Assembly (NCBI GenBank): GCA_029891345.1
Contig: CM057002.1
Coordinates: 65,800,590-65,864,589 of the forward strand
Reading direction: 5' to 3'
DNA length: 64,000 nt
DNA from: Dryococelus australis
Lineage: Eukaryota > Arthropoda > Insecta > Phasmatodea > Phasmatidae
This document shows, piece after piece, positions 35,222 to 46,624 of this stretch (position 1 is its first letter; each line of letters opens with the position of its first letter). The position numbers and the translations under genes are program-made. A model generated the notes under the pieces. The model saw only the letters and a program-made list of their open reading frames with translations, did no database searches and was not told where the DNA came from.

Positions 35222-36768
35222 ATACCTGCAAAGGTCAAGTAACGGCGCAAAGGTAAAGTAGCCACACTAAAATAAAGGGTAAAGTAGCCCCACTAAAATA
35301 AAGTAGCCCTGCAAAGGTAAAGTAACCCCATCAAAGTAAAGGATCCCCACAAAGGTGAGGTGCCCCATAAAGGTAACCCCATTAAGGTAAAGTAGTCCAA
35401 CTAATATAAAGTAGTCCCACTAAAGTAAAGTAGGCCCACCAAGGAAAAATAGACGCACTAAGTTAAAGTAATCCCATCGAAGTAAAGTAACCCCAATAAG
35501 TTAAAGTAGCCCTGCAAAGGTAAAGTATCACAACAAAGTAAAGTAACCCCACCAAGGTAATTTAGCCCCACAGAGGTAAAATAGCACCACTTATGTAATG
35601 TAACCCCATCGAGCTAAAGTAGCCCCACTAAGGTAAAGTAGTCCTGCAAAGGTAAGGTATTCCCACAAAGGTAAAGTAGCTCCACTAAGATAAAGTAGCC
35701 CAGCGAAGGTAGAGTAACACCATCAAGTTAAAGTAGCCCCACTCAGGTAAAGTAGCCTCGCTGAGGTAAAGTAGCCCCACTAAGGCAAAGTAACCCCATC
35801 AAGGTAAAGTAGCTCCACAAACGTAAAGTAGCCTCACCAAGGTAAAGTGGACCCATCAAGGTAAAGTAGCCCCACTACGGTAAAGAAGCGCCCACCCCCA
35901 AGGTAAAATCACCCCACTTAGCTAAAGTAACCCCATCGAGCTAAAGTAGCCCCACTAAGATAAAGTAGACCCATGAAGTTAAAGTAACCCTACCACGGTA
36001 AAGTCACCACATTAAAGTAAAGAAGCCCCACAAAGGTAAACTGCCCCACCATGGTAACCCCACTAAGGTAAAGTAGCCCCACTAAGGTAAATTAACCCCA
36101 TCGAGGTAGAGTAAAGTAGGCCCCACAAGGGCAAAGTTTCACACCAAGGTAACCCCACTAAGGTAAAGTATCCCCACTACGATAAAGTAACCCCACTAAG
36201 GTAAAGTAGTCTCTCTTAGGTAAAATTGTCCTGCTATGGTAAATTAATTCCATTGAGGTGAAGTAGCCCCGTTACGGTTAAGTAGCCCCACTTAGGTAAA
36301 ATAGTCCCACTATGGTAAATTAATCCCATTGAGGTAAAGTAGTCCCACTGAGGTAAAGTAGCCCCATTATGGTAAATTAGCCCCACAAGGGTCAAGAGCC
36401 CCACCAAGGTAACCCCGCTAAGGTAAAGTAGCACTGCTAAGGTAAAGCACCCCCACCAAGGTAAAGTAGCCCCGCCAAGGTAAAATAGCCCCATTAAGGT
36501 AAAGTAACCCCATTGTGATAAAATATATCAATAAAGGTAAAGTAGTCCCACTATGACGAAGTAGCCCCACTAAGGTAAAGTACCCCTACTAAGGTAAAAT
36601 AGCTCCACTGTCGTAAATTACTCCCATTGAGGTAAAGTAGCCCCACTAAGGTAAAGTATCCCCACCAAGGTAAAGTAGCCCCACTAAGGTAAAGTAACCC
36701 CATCGAGGTAAAGCAGCCCCACTGTGGTAAAGTAACCTCATCAAGTTAAAGTAGCTCCACTAATGTAC
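35222..36768 (+). repeat. Minisatellite, 19-bp period, about 1.5 kb
   Basis: Degenerate tandem array of about 80 units of GGTAAAGTAGCCCCACTAA, with frequent CCATCAA and GCAAA variants and small indels. The strand shows marked asymmetry (A, G and CCCC runs). The hydrophobic reverse-strand open frame over 36234-36494 is the repeat read as protein, not a gene. Confidence 0.95.
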
Positions 36769-37267
36769 AATTATATGTAAATTGTTTACAGTAAATATAA
36801 CTAAAGTATAAAATCACTCTCCGTACAGTATAATTATTTCACAAACGACTAAACATATTGTGTTTTAAGTACTACGAACTATTTTTATTGACTTTAAAAA
36901 AACATGTTTAATTACTAATTGGCCAATTTTTCATGTTAGAGCGTGTGAGGTGGCCACTCACCGGCCACTTAGGTTCTTTGCCGAATTAAATTCTAGCTAT
37001 GTCACGAAAACCCAAACAAACACACTTCGGCCACTGCGGAGAGTTTGTAAAATACATTCAGCCTATTATTCCGGCTGTATGCTAGCGTTACTGTACAAGT
37101 CAAATAGTATTACCTCTCCTTTCAGCTAACTGCTATCATTGCACTCCCAAGTGGGGAATGTGTTTCAACCAGTTAGTTCAAACTTGGCGGCTGACCACTT
37201 GCCCCTTTTAGACGATGCTACACATAACATTGTCTCAAGTAAAAACTAAGTAATCTACTAAATTGTA

Positions 37268-37476
37268 GAGGCCGAGGTGGCTGAGCGGTTAGCCTACTCG
37301 CCTCCCACCAACGTGAACCGGGTCACTTCCGGATTTTTGCGTGTGGGAATCGTGCCGCACGATCGATGCTGCCGACCCACCCTTCATTCCGGCGCTGCTC
37401 CATACTCATCTTTATCACTCTCATCAGCTGTCAAGGCCACACTGTTAAAAGCTGTCCAATTCTCTTCACTCGCCTT
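37268..37476 (+). mobile_element. tRNA-derived SINE, family 1, internally deleted, with clear TSD
   Basis: A box GTGGCTGAGCGGTTAGCC is intact; the B-box stretch and part of the body are missing. Flanked by the perfect 10-bp duplication CTAAATTGTA (37258-37267 and 37477-37486). A nearly unchanged TSD on an internally deleted copy suggests either a later deletion or amplification of a short variant. Confidence 0.9.
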
Positions 37477-37837
37477 CTAAATTGTATAACATGTGCTTTT
37501 AAAGCCTGATGCATTATATATTTTAGTGGGATTATAGTAAATAATTATAAACTTGCCGTGTAGTGGGATAAAATTAACAGCATTCATCACACAATTCCTT
37601 CCATCAGGTGTAAACAAACCCACCAAAACTTTAATAAAACCCATAACTTGTAAGACAACAAGCTCGAATGCTCTCAAAACACTGATGGCTTCCCTCTTGA
37701 CTGGTTCCAATCCTCACCGCCAGACTGCAGCACTCTCCAGCGAAGTAACGGCCACTTTACACGCACTGGCCACGTTACACTGCTCTTTCCTAGTTATCCA
37801 CCCTGTAGCATCATATAATAAAGGATGTACTACTATA

Positions 37838-38231
37838 TAGGCTGTTCACGGTAAAATGAGCACTTGTATGCACGTTGTGTCTTCTTCCGCCTTATGTAAA
37901 ACTAACATTGCCACGGGCCTCAGCATTTATTCATGCGTCCGTCAAGTGAAACTCTATAATTATTAAAAAAGTAAATATTTTAAATATCTGCTCATTTTTA
38001 CACTTCTGTGCATTAAAAAAGCAGAAAGTTAAATAAATTATTTAAGAAATGACAAATAGTTACCTAACACTGTTTATTTGACGTTAAGATGTGGAACTAC
38101 TTTCCATATTTCGGTACCAACTTTACTGGGCACATGTCATTCAGTGCGCCGGATAAAATAAATTCAGGCAAGCCCAGTTACTTTTTTCTAGGGTTGGTTT
38201 CAAAAGTGCTCACTTTACCGTGAACAGGCTT
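37838..38231 (+). mobile_element. M1 MITE
   Basis: TAGGCTGTTCACGGTAAAAT at the left, TTTACCGTGAACAGGCTT at the right; TA on both sides. An internal stretch just after the left terminal repeat is missing. Confidence 0.85.
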
Positions 38232-38329
38232 TAATGGCATAAGTTTGACCAATGTATTTTGAAAAGTCACGCAGGTAGTTTGTTCGCTCGGCAGCAGTAC
38301 GATGCGCCATTGACGCCTACCCACAGTTG

Positions 38330-38582
38330 AGTTGAGAGACTTGGGCGACGCTTTGAACATCTACGTATTGAGAGCCGAGGAGTGTGAAAGGATGTGAGTA
38401 TGGAGCAGCACCGGAATGCAAGGGTGGGGGGAAACGGGAGATCCCCCAAGAAAACCCACCGACCAGCGGCATCGTCCCCCACGATTCCCACATGCGAAAA
38501 TCTGGGGGCAACCCCGACGGGAATCGAATCCGCTTCGCCTTGGTGGGAGGAGAGTATTCTGACCACAACACCACCGCGTCCT
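38330..38582 (-). mobile_element. tRNA-derived SINE, family 1
   Basis: Minus-strand copy with body (GGAGCAGCACCGGAATGC on plus) and B-box complement GGGAATCGAATCC; A-box region diverged. Lies just beyond a Tc1/mariner-like MITE (37838-38231). Confidence 0.85.
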
Positions 38583-38837
38583 CTAACCCAGGGCAACTTT
38601 CACGTAGCCTTAGTGTGGGATGTGTCAAACTAATGTTGGCCTTTAACAATCAAGTGTTGTAGACTTAAGGTACATTATAAACATTCAACTACATAAATAC
38701 GTTTGTATGTGTGTATTTAAACAATGTTTTGTACAGATACAATAAGTCAGTTACAGAGTCACAAGAACATGTTTTGCAACTGGTTTTCATAGAATTGTTT
38801 GTTTACTGTGTGAGGTGCTTGTTAAACTCTGTCCGAG

Positions 38838-39132
38838 GTGTGAGTACTTTTTAAATCAACCTACGGGGAATGTCACTGCACCTCGCTGCCTGCCTGCCTG
38901 CCTGCATTTGTTTTGATTTCGATTCCCTACCGTTTTCTTTAATTATTTTAAATGTAAAAATTAGTAAATTCGTAAAACATTTACTTCGCTAATAATTTCA
39001 CAGTTTACCTGCCATGACCGACACACGAATAATGGTCAGCCCCACAGTCATGTTAAATTTACATATGGCGGATGTATAGAGTGTAATCTGAGAAGCGGAG
39101 CCTAAGTCGGACTTTGAACAATTTTAGTGAGG
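38838..39132 (-). mobile_element. M1 MITE, degraded
   Basis: Reverse-oriented interior (GAGTACTTTTTAAATCAACC, TTACATATGGCGGATG) with decayed termini; contains the CCTG microsatellite. Confidence 0.6.
38885..38905 (+). repeat. CCTG microsatellite
   Basis: About five GCCT/CCTG tetranucleotide units in a row, inside a degraded Tc1/mariner-like MITE. Confidence 0.85.
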
Positions 39133-39353
39133 TGCAGAGTTACTGGCAATCAAGCCAAGCTATAAGTGAGTCTCTTATATTCACGACTGCACAACCATCA
39201 GTTCTACTGACCCGTATATTCCAGTTTACAACCTTTCTATCTGTCCATACACTAAAAGACTTTCATTATTGGCTGGCTCTGCCGATATAATGCCGAGTTG
39301 GAAGTGTCTTAATCAATTTTTCTTTCCTATCTAATATAATGTACAATTCATCC

Positions 39354-39613
39354 ATGGGGACCACGGTAGCTGAACGGCTAGCCTGCTCGCATCCCACCAA
39401 GGTGAATCAGGTTCAATCCCCGGCCAGGTCACCGGATTTTCGCAAGTGGGAATCGTGCTGGACGATGCCGTTGTTGGTCGGCGGGTTTTCTAAGGGATCT
39501 CCGCTTTCCCCGGCCCTTCATTCCAGCGCCGCTCCATATTCACTTCAATCACCCTCATCGGCTCTCAAGACGTCGCTGTTAATAGCCGCCCAAATCTCTT
39601 CACTCACTCACTT
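39354..39613 (+). mobile_element. tRNA-derived SINE, family 1, with TSD
   Basis: A box GTAGCTGAACGGCTAGCC, B box GGTTCAATCCC, full body to CTCTTCACTCACTCACTT. Flanked by an 11-bp duplication ACAATYCATCC with one mismatch (39343-39353 and 39614-39624). Confidence 0.9.
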
Positions 39614-39792
39614 ACAATCCATCCTGTTCATTTCAGCAATTTACACTCGGAGAGTTGCTGACGTAATATTACTGATTCTCGGCAGTGTCTGTAATGAATG
39701 CGAATGTTGGAATACCACTGCAAACTCCACACATCTCAGTTAAGTTCAGACGACGTATTATTACGATGACTGCACTCGAAGTGATAAGAGAA

Positions 39793-39823
39793 GTGCTCAG
39801 TTTATTGCAAACAGCCTTTAGAA
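39793..39823 (+). mobile_element. M1 MITE, right end only
   Basis: AAGTGCTCAGTTTATTGCAA then ACAGCCTTTA matches the right terminal repeat; the body before it is not recognisable. Confidence 0.45.
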
Positions 39824-39832
39824 CGTGGCACA

Positions 39833-41067
39833 GTTCTAGCGACCTTCGCACGCGACGCACAGCAACAAACCTCGCTGTACAGTGCGTATATCCGCAGCAC
39901 GGAGGCCGTGAAGGAGAAACACAACTCAGGTAATTATCACGGTGAACTAAATACAGGATGTGCTAGGAGCGTAACGCTTATGTGGCGAAAGGTCGCATCT
40001 CTGATGGCCACAACCCAGCTGCCAGCGTCATTACATTTGCATAATATTAAAATTTGTGCTTACATTAAACTCCGGTTGTTTATAAATTAACTTTATTTCA
40101 GCCAATTTTCGCCCCTTAATCTCTTTTGTAGTTCTCAATTTAAAATAATTTACAACTTCCTTTAAACACCGAAATGTCGGAATTTTCCTTGTTCATTGTT
40201 CGTCATGAACCCTTCTGGCAATCTTTTTGATATTTTATGTAAGGAGATAATAATTGAGAAAGTCTCTTTCCCGTACGACAACAGAGAATTTCTATATTCG
40301 CTATTTACATATATCGGATACAACAGTAAACATCGGCTCTTTTGTTTTTGTTTTATTAACATTTTGTGCCTGACCCCTTTTTTTGTATAATTTCCTTGAT
40401 CTAAAGCAAGATGACAAAAAAATATGAAATTACGTCTATCTAAAATCACTTTCCTCTAATCACTTCGAGCCTATTTCCGTTTAATCGAGTCCTCTTTGAA
40501 GTCCTACGTTATAATATTCTTTCCTGCGAACTTTGTATATTTCAGGCATATGTAGAACTGACACTGCTGTCGGCCTCTCCGCTTTATTTATTAGTCGGTC
40601 TTGAGACATTTCAAACTTATAATATGCTGACAATATTAGTGACATTGCTGTGAGCAATATAATCATAAACTTAACTACACTGATGTGCAATGAAAATGAT
40701 GTACCCAGAAGACACCGTGGGACAACCACGAAGTTTTGTAAATAGCAAGAGTGCGAGCTGGCTGGGGAACCAGTGCACCGACACTAGAGTAACCTATGCA
40801 TACCAAGTACTCTCATTATGCCATTTGGTTGGTATGACGGAACAGGCTCCACTATTTTTATATGGAAGAAATGCACATTTATACAGCCAATATTCATTAT
40901 TTTAGCCTTAGAAGATTGATTACATTGGTCGGGAGTCAGGAGTACTGAAGCGATACGTTATTGCTAGCGGTAAAGAACTTAAGCGAAAATATTTCAAGGC
41001 AAGCTATATTTCAAAACACTGTAGGTTCGTTTACCGGTCTTAATTGGCTGAGTTATGTTTTACATGT
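39833..41067. other. No gene recognised
   Basis: Unassigned apart from the weak M1 relic at 40540-40630. Confidence 0.5.
40540..40630 (+). mobile_element. M1 MITE, internal relic
   Basis: Weak match to the interior (CATATGTAGAACTGACACTG, GGCCTCTCCGCTTTATT); both ends lost. Confidence 0.4.
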
Positions 41068-41270
41068 GTCAACTGTCTGCACACGAATCACGTAAGAGCC
41101 GTGCCGATATTGCCGAATTCTGAGTGGCCCGGTCAAATATGAAAACGCCTTCTCAAGCAGACAGCGACCAATGGCATTAGACAAACTACTGTTGTGTGCT
41201 CATAGCAATAAAGTCTATCGTGTAGTCATATTTTTTCTCGAAAAATCATTAGCTCTAGTTATTACACGTG
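41068..41270 (+). repeat. Dispersed repeat, copy 2 of 2
   Basis: Counterpart of 30457-30655 with about 75-80% identity by eye (GAGCCGTGCCGATATTGCCG, GAATTCTGAGTGGCCC). Confidence 0.65.
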
Positions 41271-42011
41271 GACTTTTTGCTACAAGAATGTAGGTTTTGT
41301 AGATGTGGCGATTAAAACTTACGGGGGTTTGGGCTCGAAAATCGAACGCATTGTATTCATAACGAGAAATTAAATTACAGCTGTGCGAAGAGAAATATAT
41401 AGGTTACTGTAGGACCAGCGGTCGTAGTCACTGACACGTAGTCGAAGGCAAAATGACGTGAGAAACGCGAGATGAAACTAAGCAAACATAGAGAATGAAG
41501 AAGAATGGCGAGAAGGAGCCAAAGGACGTCGCTTTGCACAACCGACGGAGTTCGTGAAAGAGCTCATAATCGGACTGACAACAGCAGGGTTGTTGTATCG
41601 CGGTATAACCCGCCATGTGAATATTTCCCACCAGACAGTTGGGACCAGTCGATACATCCACAGAGGACCTGCTTATTTCTGAACATATCTGGAGGTACAA
41701 ATTTTTCCTAGTGGATCATTTGATTTTTTTAGAATAGAGTAAAATCCTATTATTTTTTTTAATGGATGCACGAGGTTTCCCCAAGAGGGTAACGATACGA
41801 GAGTTCAATTAGTTTACTACTCAACACTTATTGACTGAGTGTCGTGGCTGTTAATATTCTAGACCACGATTAGAAACCTATAAATTTCGCATATTCATTC
41901 GGTATCATGTTAGACTTCGATCATGAAAACTTTAGTACTCTTTTAATAATAGGATCGCGTTTGTTTTACTACTCCTTCAGCGTCTGTTTAGCCATTAGTA
42001 AATAGGGAGCA
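41271..42011. other. No gene recognised
   Basis: 41871-41925 (TAGAAACCTATAAATTTCGC) is a relic of a hAT-like MITE left end. No coding support. Confidence 0.5.
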
Positions 42012-42142
42012 AAATTGTGATCGTACCGTGTGCAACCAAGTCAAATTGTGATCGTACCATGTGCAACCAAGTCAAATTGTGATCGTACCATGTGCAACCA
42101 AGTCAAATTGTGATCGTACCATGTGCAACCAAGTCAAATTGT
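42012..42142 (+). repeat. 31-bp tandem repeat, 4 copies plus a partial
   Basis: Units begin at 42012, 42043, 42074, 42105 and 42136 (AAATTGTGATCGTACCATGT then GCAACCAAGTC). Units are almost identical, so the expansion is recent. Confidence 0.95.
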
Positions 42143-42289
42143 AAGGTAGGAGAGGAGTTGCAACTGTCGCCATGGTAGCAGCCCATGAACGAACAGTTTT
42201 GACCAGGTGTATATATATATAGATTATTCGCTGCTGTAAAATTAACTAATGAAATTTACATTCCTCCAAAAATGGTACAGAAGTATAGT

Positions 42290-43480
42290 CCTCACACAGT
42301 TACTACCAACTTTTCTGAAGCCTTGCTTGCTGAAGTTCTACATTCAAGCTATCCCTCCCTCTCGCACAAACAAAGTTTGATCAAGTCTAGAAAATTACAC
42401 GAAAGAGACAAAGCACGACATTAGTGCGCGCTCAGTTTTGTAATATTTTTTCACGAGAACTATTTCTTTCTAGGAATTACCGACACACTTATTTTTAATG
42501 TGTTTTATTCACATTAATAATAAATGAGATGTTATTTATAGGTAAACTATAAGTGAAAGTTTAGTTTTAGAAAATAAAATACCTTTATCTCAGGGGAAGT
42601 ATAAAACGCTTGCCATACTTGATGTATTTACACTGAGAGAAAGTCGAACAAAATATTAATTTGTATTGGGGCCAAATATACATTTAGTTGCCCTAACGAA
42701 ATAGATTGTTGCGCAAACAAAATTTTAAAAGCAACAAAATTACTTTTATTCGTCTAACAAAATATATGTTTGAATAAACAAAATCTCTGTGTTGGGCCAA
42801 AAAAAAATCAGACTGTCAACTAAATATTTTGTTGAATCAACTGTTTATATTTGTTTGGTCACTCATTTGACTTCCTTCGTTCGAAAATACAGCTGGAGAG
42901 CTTGTTTGTATTTTTGTTACAATTAGGATAGTAACCGTATTTGTTAGTTCATCTATTGAGGCTTAGCAATAGTATAAACACATAAATAAAACAATGCAAC
43001 AGGAAACTGACAGGTAAAGCTGTAAAACTTGAAATATTTGTTTGCTCACGTTGCCAGATATTTGCAGTGTTTATATTTATTTAAAATCTTTCTGGCGTCA
43101 TCAGTTGTCACGTTAACTAAGTTCTCTGAGGTATAGTTCTCAGATGCAGGTGATTTAGGTTCGAAACTTGGTCGAACTTATAAAATTCTTTTATATCGGC
43201 CCAAACTGTTTTATGCACGTGTAGCCAAAAAAATATTTAGTTGTACTAACCAAATCTTACAGTTCGGGGCAACCAAATGAGAACGACCAAATAATTCGAT
43301 TTCAGAAACAAAATATTTCATTGCCCCTATACAAACAAATCATTTTGTTGCACCAAACAAATCTTGTTTGATTCAACAAAACCTTTTTCTCAGTGTAGGA
43401 ACCGGCTAAACACGTCATGCAAGGGGTAGTTTATCAAAGATTGATTCAAAAAGCGTGAAAATGCCGGGAATAGTCTATAG
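42290..43480 (+). repeat. Old block, copy 2 of 3, split by the 765-bp element
   Basis: 42290-42630 matches copies 1 and 3; 43396-43480 (GATTGATTCAAAAAGCGTG, ATAGTCTATAG) resumes the match to copy 3 (62187-62230) after the 765-bp insertion. Confidence 0.6.
42631..43395 (+). mobile_element. 765-bp non-autonomous element, copy 2
   Basis: CACTGAGAGAAAGTCGAACA to CCTTTTTCTCAGTG, possibly with flanking TA. Colinear with copy 1. It interrupts the block shared with 61.9 kb, so it is younger than that block. Confidence 0.8.
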
Positions 43481-44421
43481 TTACAAGTAGCGGTCGGTGA
43501 CTTTGTGACGTAACAGTTGCAAGAAGCTGCTCGTCCCGCTAGATATTCTTCTGAGACCATTGGAGTTTTGTAAACAATACACTACATGCAGCCCTACAGG
43601 AATAAGTACAGCACAGTAGAACAGTAAGTGTTTGTTATGTATTACAGATATATTCAACTCTGGACCAATGAACCTACTCCTGATATATTTTCAACATTTC
43701 TTTACATTCTATGTGAAACGGAAAGCTTTATTGACGTGGAATGTAGGTACTGTCTGATACTTCAGCACCAGTAAGTGTATAAGGTATGTAGATGGCTATG
43801 GACGGACAATCCTTAAACCAGGTGCAGTTGCTGATGTATCTTAAAGGAGCATGGAACATAAATCCACATTGCAGAGGTTAATCGTATTTTAACATTTTAT
43901 GGAAGCTAATTGAGAATAAAAAAGAAAGGGCAATACTACACAATTGTTTTTACTGAAAGGTTGAAAATTTAGCCAGTCAGTAAGAGGGTATGGAATTTGG
44001 TATTGTCAGTAGTTGTAATTTTGTTTATTTAGTTTCGAAAAACAGCGGCAAGACTGTTAAGAAATACTATTAAATAGTAAATAAAAAGCCACAAAAATAT
44101 TTACTGATATTATAGCAGCACTGTGTAATAATTATGGCAAATATGTAATATTACTTCAAATAATCAGATTTGAAAGTGTAGAAATTACAATGCTATTTGT
44201 TCATGACAATTAAAGGCCTTAGTTGTAGTAGTGGCTAGGACTATATAGAAACCTAGTTTAAATTGTGTTAGTTGGAAATGTTTTTTTTTGGCACATGGTT
44301 ACAGTTACTGATAGAAAAAAAGGGTACATAAAATATATAAAGCTGATATATAAAGTGACGTTTGTACTTTCATTGGCTTTTTATTTGGGTATATTGTTAC
44401 GTAAAACATGTGTTCTGTGGT
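43481..44421. other. No gene recognised
   Basis: AT-rich, no repeat or coding signal seen. Confidence 0.55.
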
Positions 44422-45124
44422 GGAGAGATTTGGGCCGCTCTTAACATCGACGTCTTGAGAGCTGATGTGGGTGAAGCACCGGAATGCAAGGGCAGGGGAA
44501 ACGGGAGATCCCCGAGAAAATCCGCCGACCAGCGGCTTCGTCCTGCATGATTCCTGCATGTGAAACTCCGGGAGCGACCCCTCCGGGAATCACTCACAAA
44601 GACATCAATATTACATATACACACAAGAACAAGTAAACTAAAGGAACAACACCTACACTGTGCAACGCCCTACACAAACAACATTACACTAACACCAACA
44701 CATCACAGACACAAACATCAAACACACGACGGACACCACACAAAACGACAACAACCGTCGGCCACTCTGTCTCCGGAGAGGATGGCGGGGTGAGGGTTCA
44801 AGGATGGAGGCAGAGGAATTTTAACTTTTGACATTTAAAACTATAACGTAACCTTTTTTTTTCTGTTAAGGTTATATGAAAATATAATTTAAGCCTCTGT
44901 AATTTTAAAATTTAATATTTTTTTCAATTTTTATAACACAGCACATTTTGTGTTTCGACTATTTTCCAAATTTATTTTAAGTTCTAGTACCTAAGACCAG
45001 GTATGACATTCAGCTGAGTACTGGTGCCATTTTAATATGTCATGTTTTGTTCTGTTCCTCCGGGAATCGAATCCTGTTCACCTAAGTGGGAGGCGAGCAG
45101 TCTTACCACTACACCACCGCGGCC
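44422..45124 (-). mobile_element. tRNA-derived SINE, family 1, split by a 465-bp insertion
   Basis: The 3' part lies at 44422-44591, and the tRNA-like head with B and A boxes at 45069-45124 (GAATCCTGTTCACC, CACTACACCACCGCGGCC on plus). The two parts are separated by foreign DNA at 44592-45056. CCTCCGGGAATC occurs at both junctions, so the SINE is continuous once one copy is removed. Confidence 0.88.
44592..45056. mobile_element. 465-bp insertion of unknown family with 12-bp TSD, inside a SINE
   Basis: Flanked by the perfect 12-bp repeat CCTCCGGGAATC (44580-44591 and 45057-45068). The first 180 bp are strikingly C/A-rich and poor in G and T on plus; the middle is GC-rich (CGGAGAGGATGGCGGGGTG); the rest is AT-rich. 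No poly(A) at either end and no terminal inverted repeats seen. A TSD of this length fits target-primed retrotransposition, so a 5'-truncated LINE or a retroposed transcript is possible, but I do not recognise it. Confidence 0.7.
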
Positions 45125-45561
45125 CCACGTAGTCTGTGATGAACGTTACTATTCACGTAAAATCCTCAAGTCTCCATGACCATCTTACGAATGACCCTGG
45201 AACTGAGCTTGTGACTTCATTACACACTCTTTGAGCTCTAAGAGACATTTCCACGCTTCAGTGATCGTAACATTTGAATGTGATTTCGAACCGTGGCCAT
45301 ATTCACCGCACTCCAGTAGTCTTTAAGAGGGCTCGCTACATAATTAAGTATTGGACGCTATCATCAAAGTTCACGTGTTTCTGGCAGTCAGTATCGGGGA
45401 TCAGAGGAAGAGCAATCCCAGGTAGCAATTTTCGCCGACTTTGTAAACAAATATTATGATATAGTCTATTCGAGGTTTCTTCACGTTTGCAATGAAGGAT
45501 GTACTTAGGAAGCAACCGAACAAAACTCATACATTGGGTTATTTTTCAAAACTTTGTTTCG

Positions 45562-45742
45562 AAAAATACGTAAGTCAGGAAACAAGCAGGTACAGTACAG
45601 AGCCAAAAAAAAATAAACATGTCATTGGCCCGTCGCTGTGATCAGTCAACCTCGAATGGTATACAGACGTGTGCAACATCACGGGAGGCAAGTGAATGCA
45701 ACTCAAGGAGATGTCATTGCGAATGATGTAAGTCGATTGGAA
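45562..45742 (+). promoter_or_regulatory. Distal upstream block shared with CSP-A
   Basis: Counterpart of 22420-22596, with about 94% identity by eye. Similarity to the CSP-A locus starts abruptly at AAATACGTAAGTCAGG and becomes weaker between this block and the TATA box, where both copies keep a C-rich then T-rich run and the GAAAATATTC core. Confidence 0.55.
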
Positions 45743-45982
45743 ATAGAAAAGAGAGAACGCTTTAGTTTTCCCTTTTACCTCTTTCTTCCGCCTCCGCCGA
45801 TTCGGCCTATTGAAGTCCGACTGCGCGGAAATGTTTTTGTGAGGAACAGAAAATATTCCAAGGATATCCTGATATTGCAAACACGTATTGCTAAGTTGTT
45901 CGCCTCCCCCCCCCCTCCTTTTTTTCACCTCAAAATCCCACTCCTTCAGCGACCGACAGTGCGTGTGGTCCCACCTGGCGGG

Positions 45983-45991
45983 TATATATAA
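45983..45991 (+). promoter_or_regulatory. TATA box of CSP-B
   Basis: TATATATAA 48 bp upstream of the CSP-B ATG, in the same context (GGG-TATATATAA-C) as CSP-A. CSP-B lacks about 17 bp of the 5' leader present in CSP-A. Confidence 0.8.
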
Positions 45992-46030
45992 CAGGTGCGC
46001 TGAGGCGACAAGACAGCAGCGGATAGCAAG

Positions 46031-46232
46031 ATGAAGTCCGTCCTGGCAGTGGTATTGGTGAGTGTGGTGGTCGTGCAGGCGGCCAGGCTACGCAGGGCAG
46101 ATGCCAAGTACACCTCGCAGTACGACAATGTCGACCTGCAGGAGATCCTCAACAACGAGCGTCTATTCAAGAGCTACCAAGACTGTCTGCTGGAAAAGGG
46201 GCCTTGCACTCCGGACGCCAAGGAACTGAGAG
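46031..46232 (+). CDS. CSP: Chemosensory protein B, exon 1 (signal peptide and N-terminal half)
   Basis: First coding exon of the second OS-D/CSP-family gene; with exon 2 (51524-51735) it encodes 137 aa. The first 22 residues, including the signal peptide MKSVLAVVLVSVVVVQA, are identical to CSP-A. The mature start KYTSQYDNVDLQEIL and Cys52/Cys59 (DCLLEKGPC) follow. The exon ends at a GTGAGG donor in phase 1 after TPDAKELR, exactly where CSP-A is split, and both exons are 202 nt. The first half of the exon is almost identical to CSP-A at the nucleotide level, including silent sites, and similarity drops sharply after about 46153. The role inferred from the family is a secreted carrier of hydrophobic ligands. 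The gene looks intact. Confidence 0.95.
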
Positions 46233-46624
46233 GTGAGGTGCCTTCTACTACACACACGACAGAACACTACGTATAGAACATTCACGGATATATATAACCT
46301 CGCAAGTCTTTAATCCAGCTTATATCTGCTACACCATTAAACATAAACATTCTGAAATTTTAAATACTTTTAGTTAATTGGTTAGTCGATTTTTCCTACT
46401 TTATTATAACGGCGGACTTTCTTTCTACACTAGCATTCAAATTACTACAAATATTTTCTTTCTTACGCTAGCCTTGAAGTCTATCGGTTATATTTTCCAC
46501 ATCTCGATATTTTAACATCGTGTCACAATAGCCTAGTATGTTTTATACAGTTTTTTAATAGAATCCATGGTATTAAAAAAAAAACATTAAGACGCCCGTC
46601 TACCTAGAGGTTTTTTTCCGCTTT

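Noticed and set aside
36234-36494. 86-aa hydrophobic minus-strand open frame
   Set aside because: It is the 19-bp minisatellite translated; the repeated GLFYLGG-like pattern follows the repeat unit.
38267-38662. Several overlapping open frames on both strands
   Set aside because: All fall on the SINE at 38330-38582; the same peptide fragments recur at other SINE copies.
42012-42142. Direct repeats suggesting a CRISPR array
   Set aside because: The 31-bp units are contiguous with no spacers, and the context is an animal genome.
42290-42480. Pseudogene of a third CSP
   Set aside because: The similarity is to intron DNA only; no exon 1 or exon 2 sequence could be found beside it, so I list it as an old block and not as a pseudogene.
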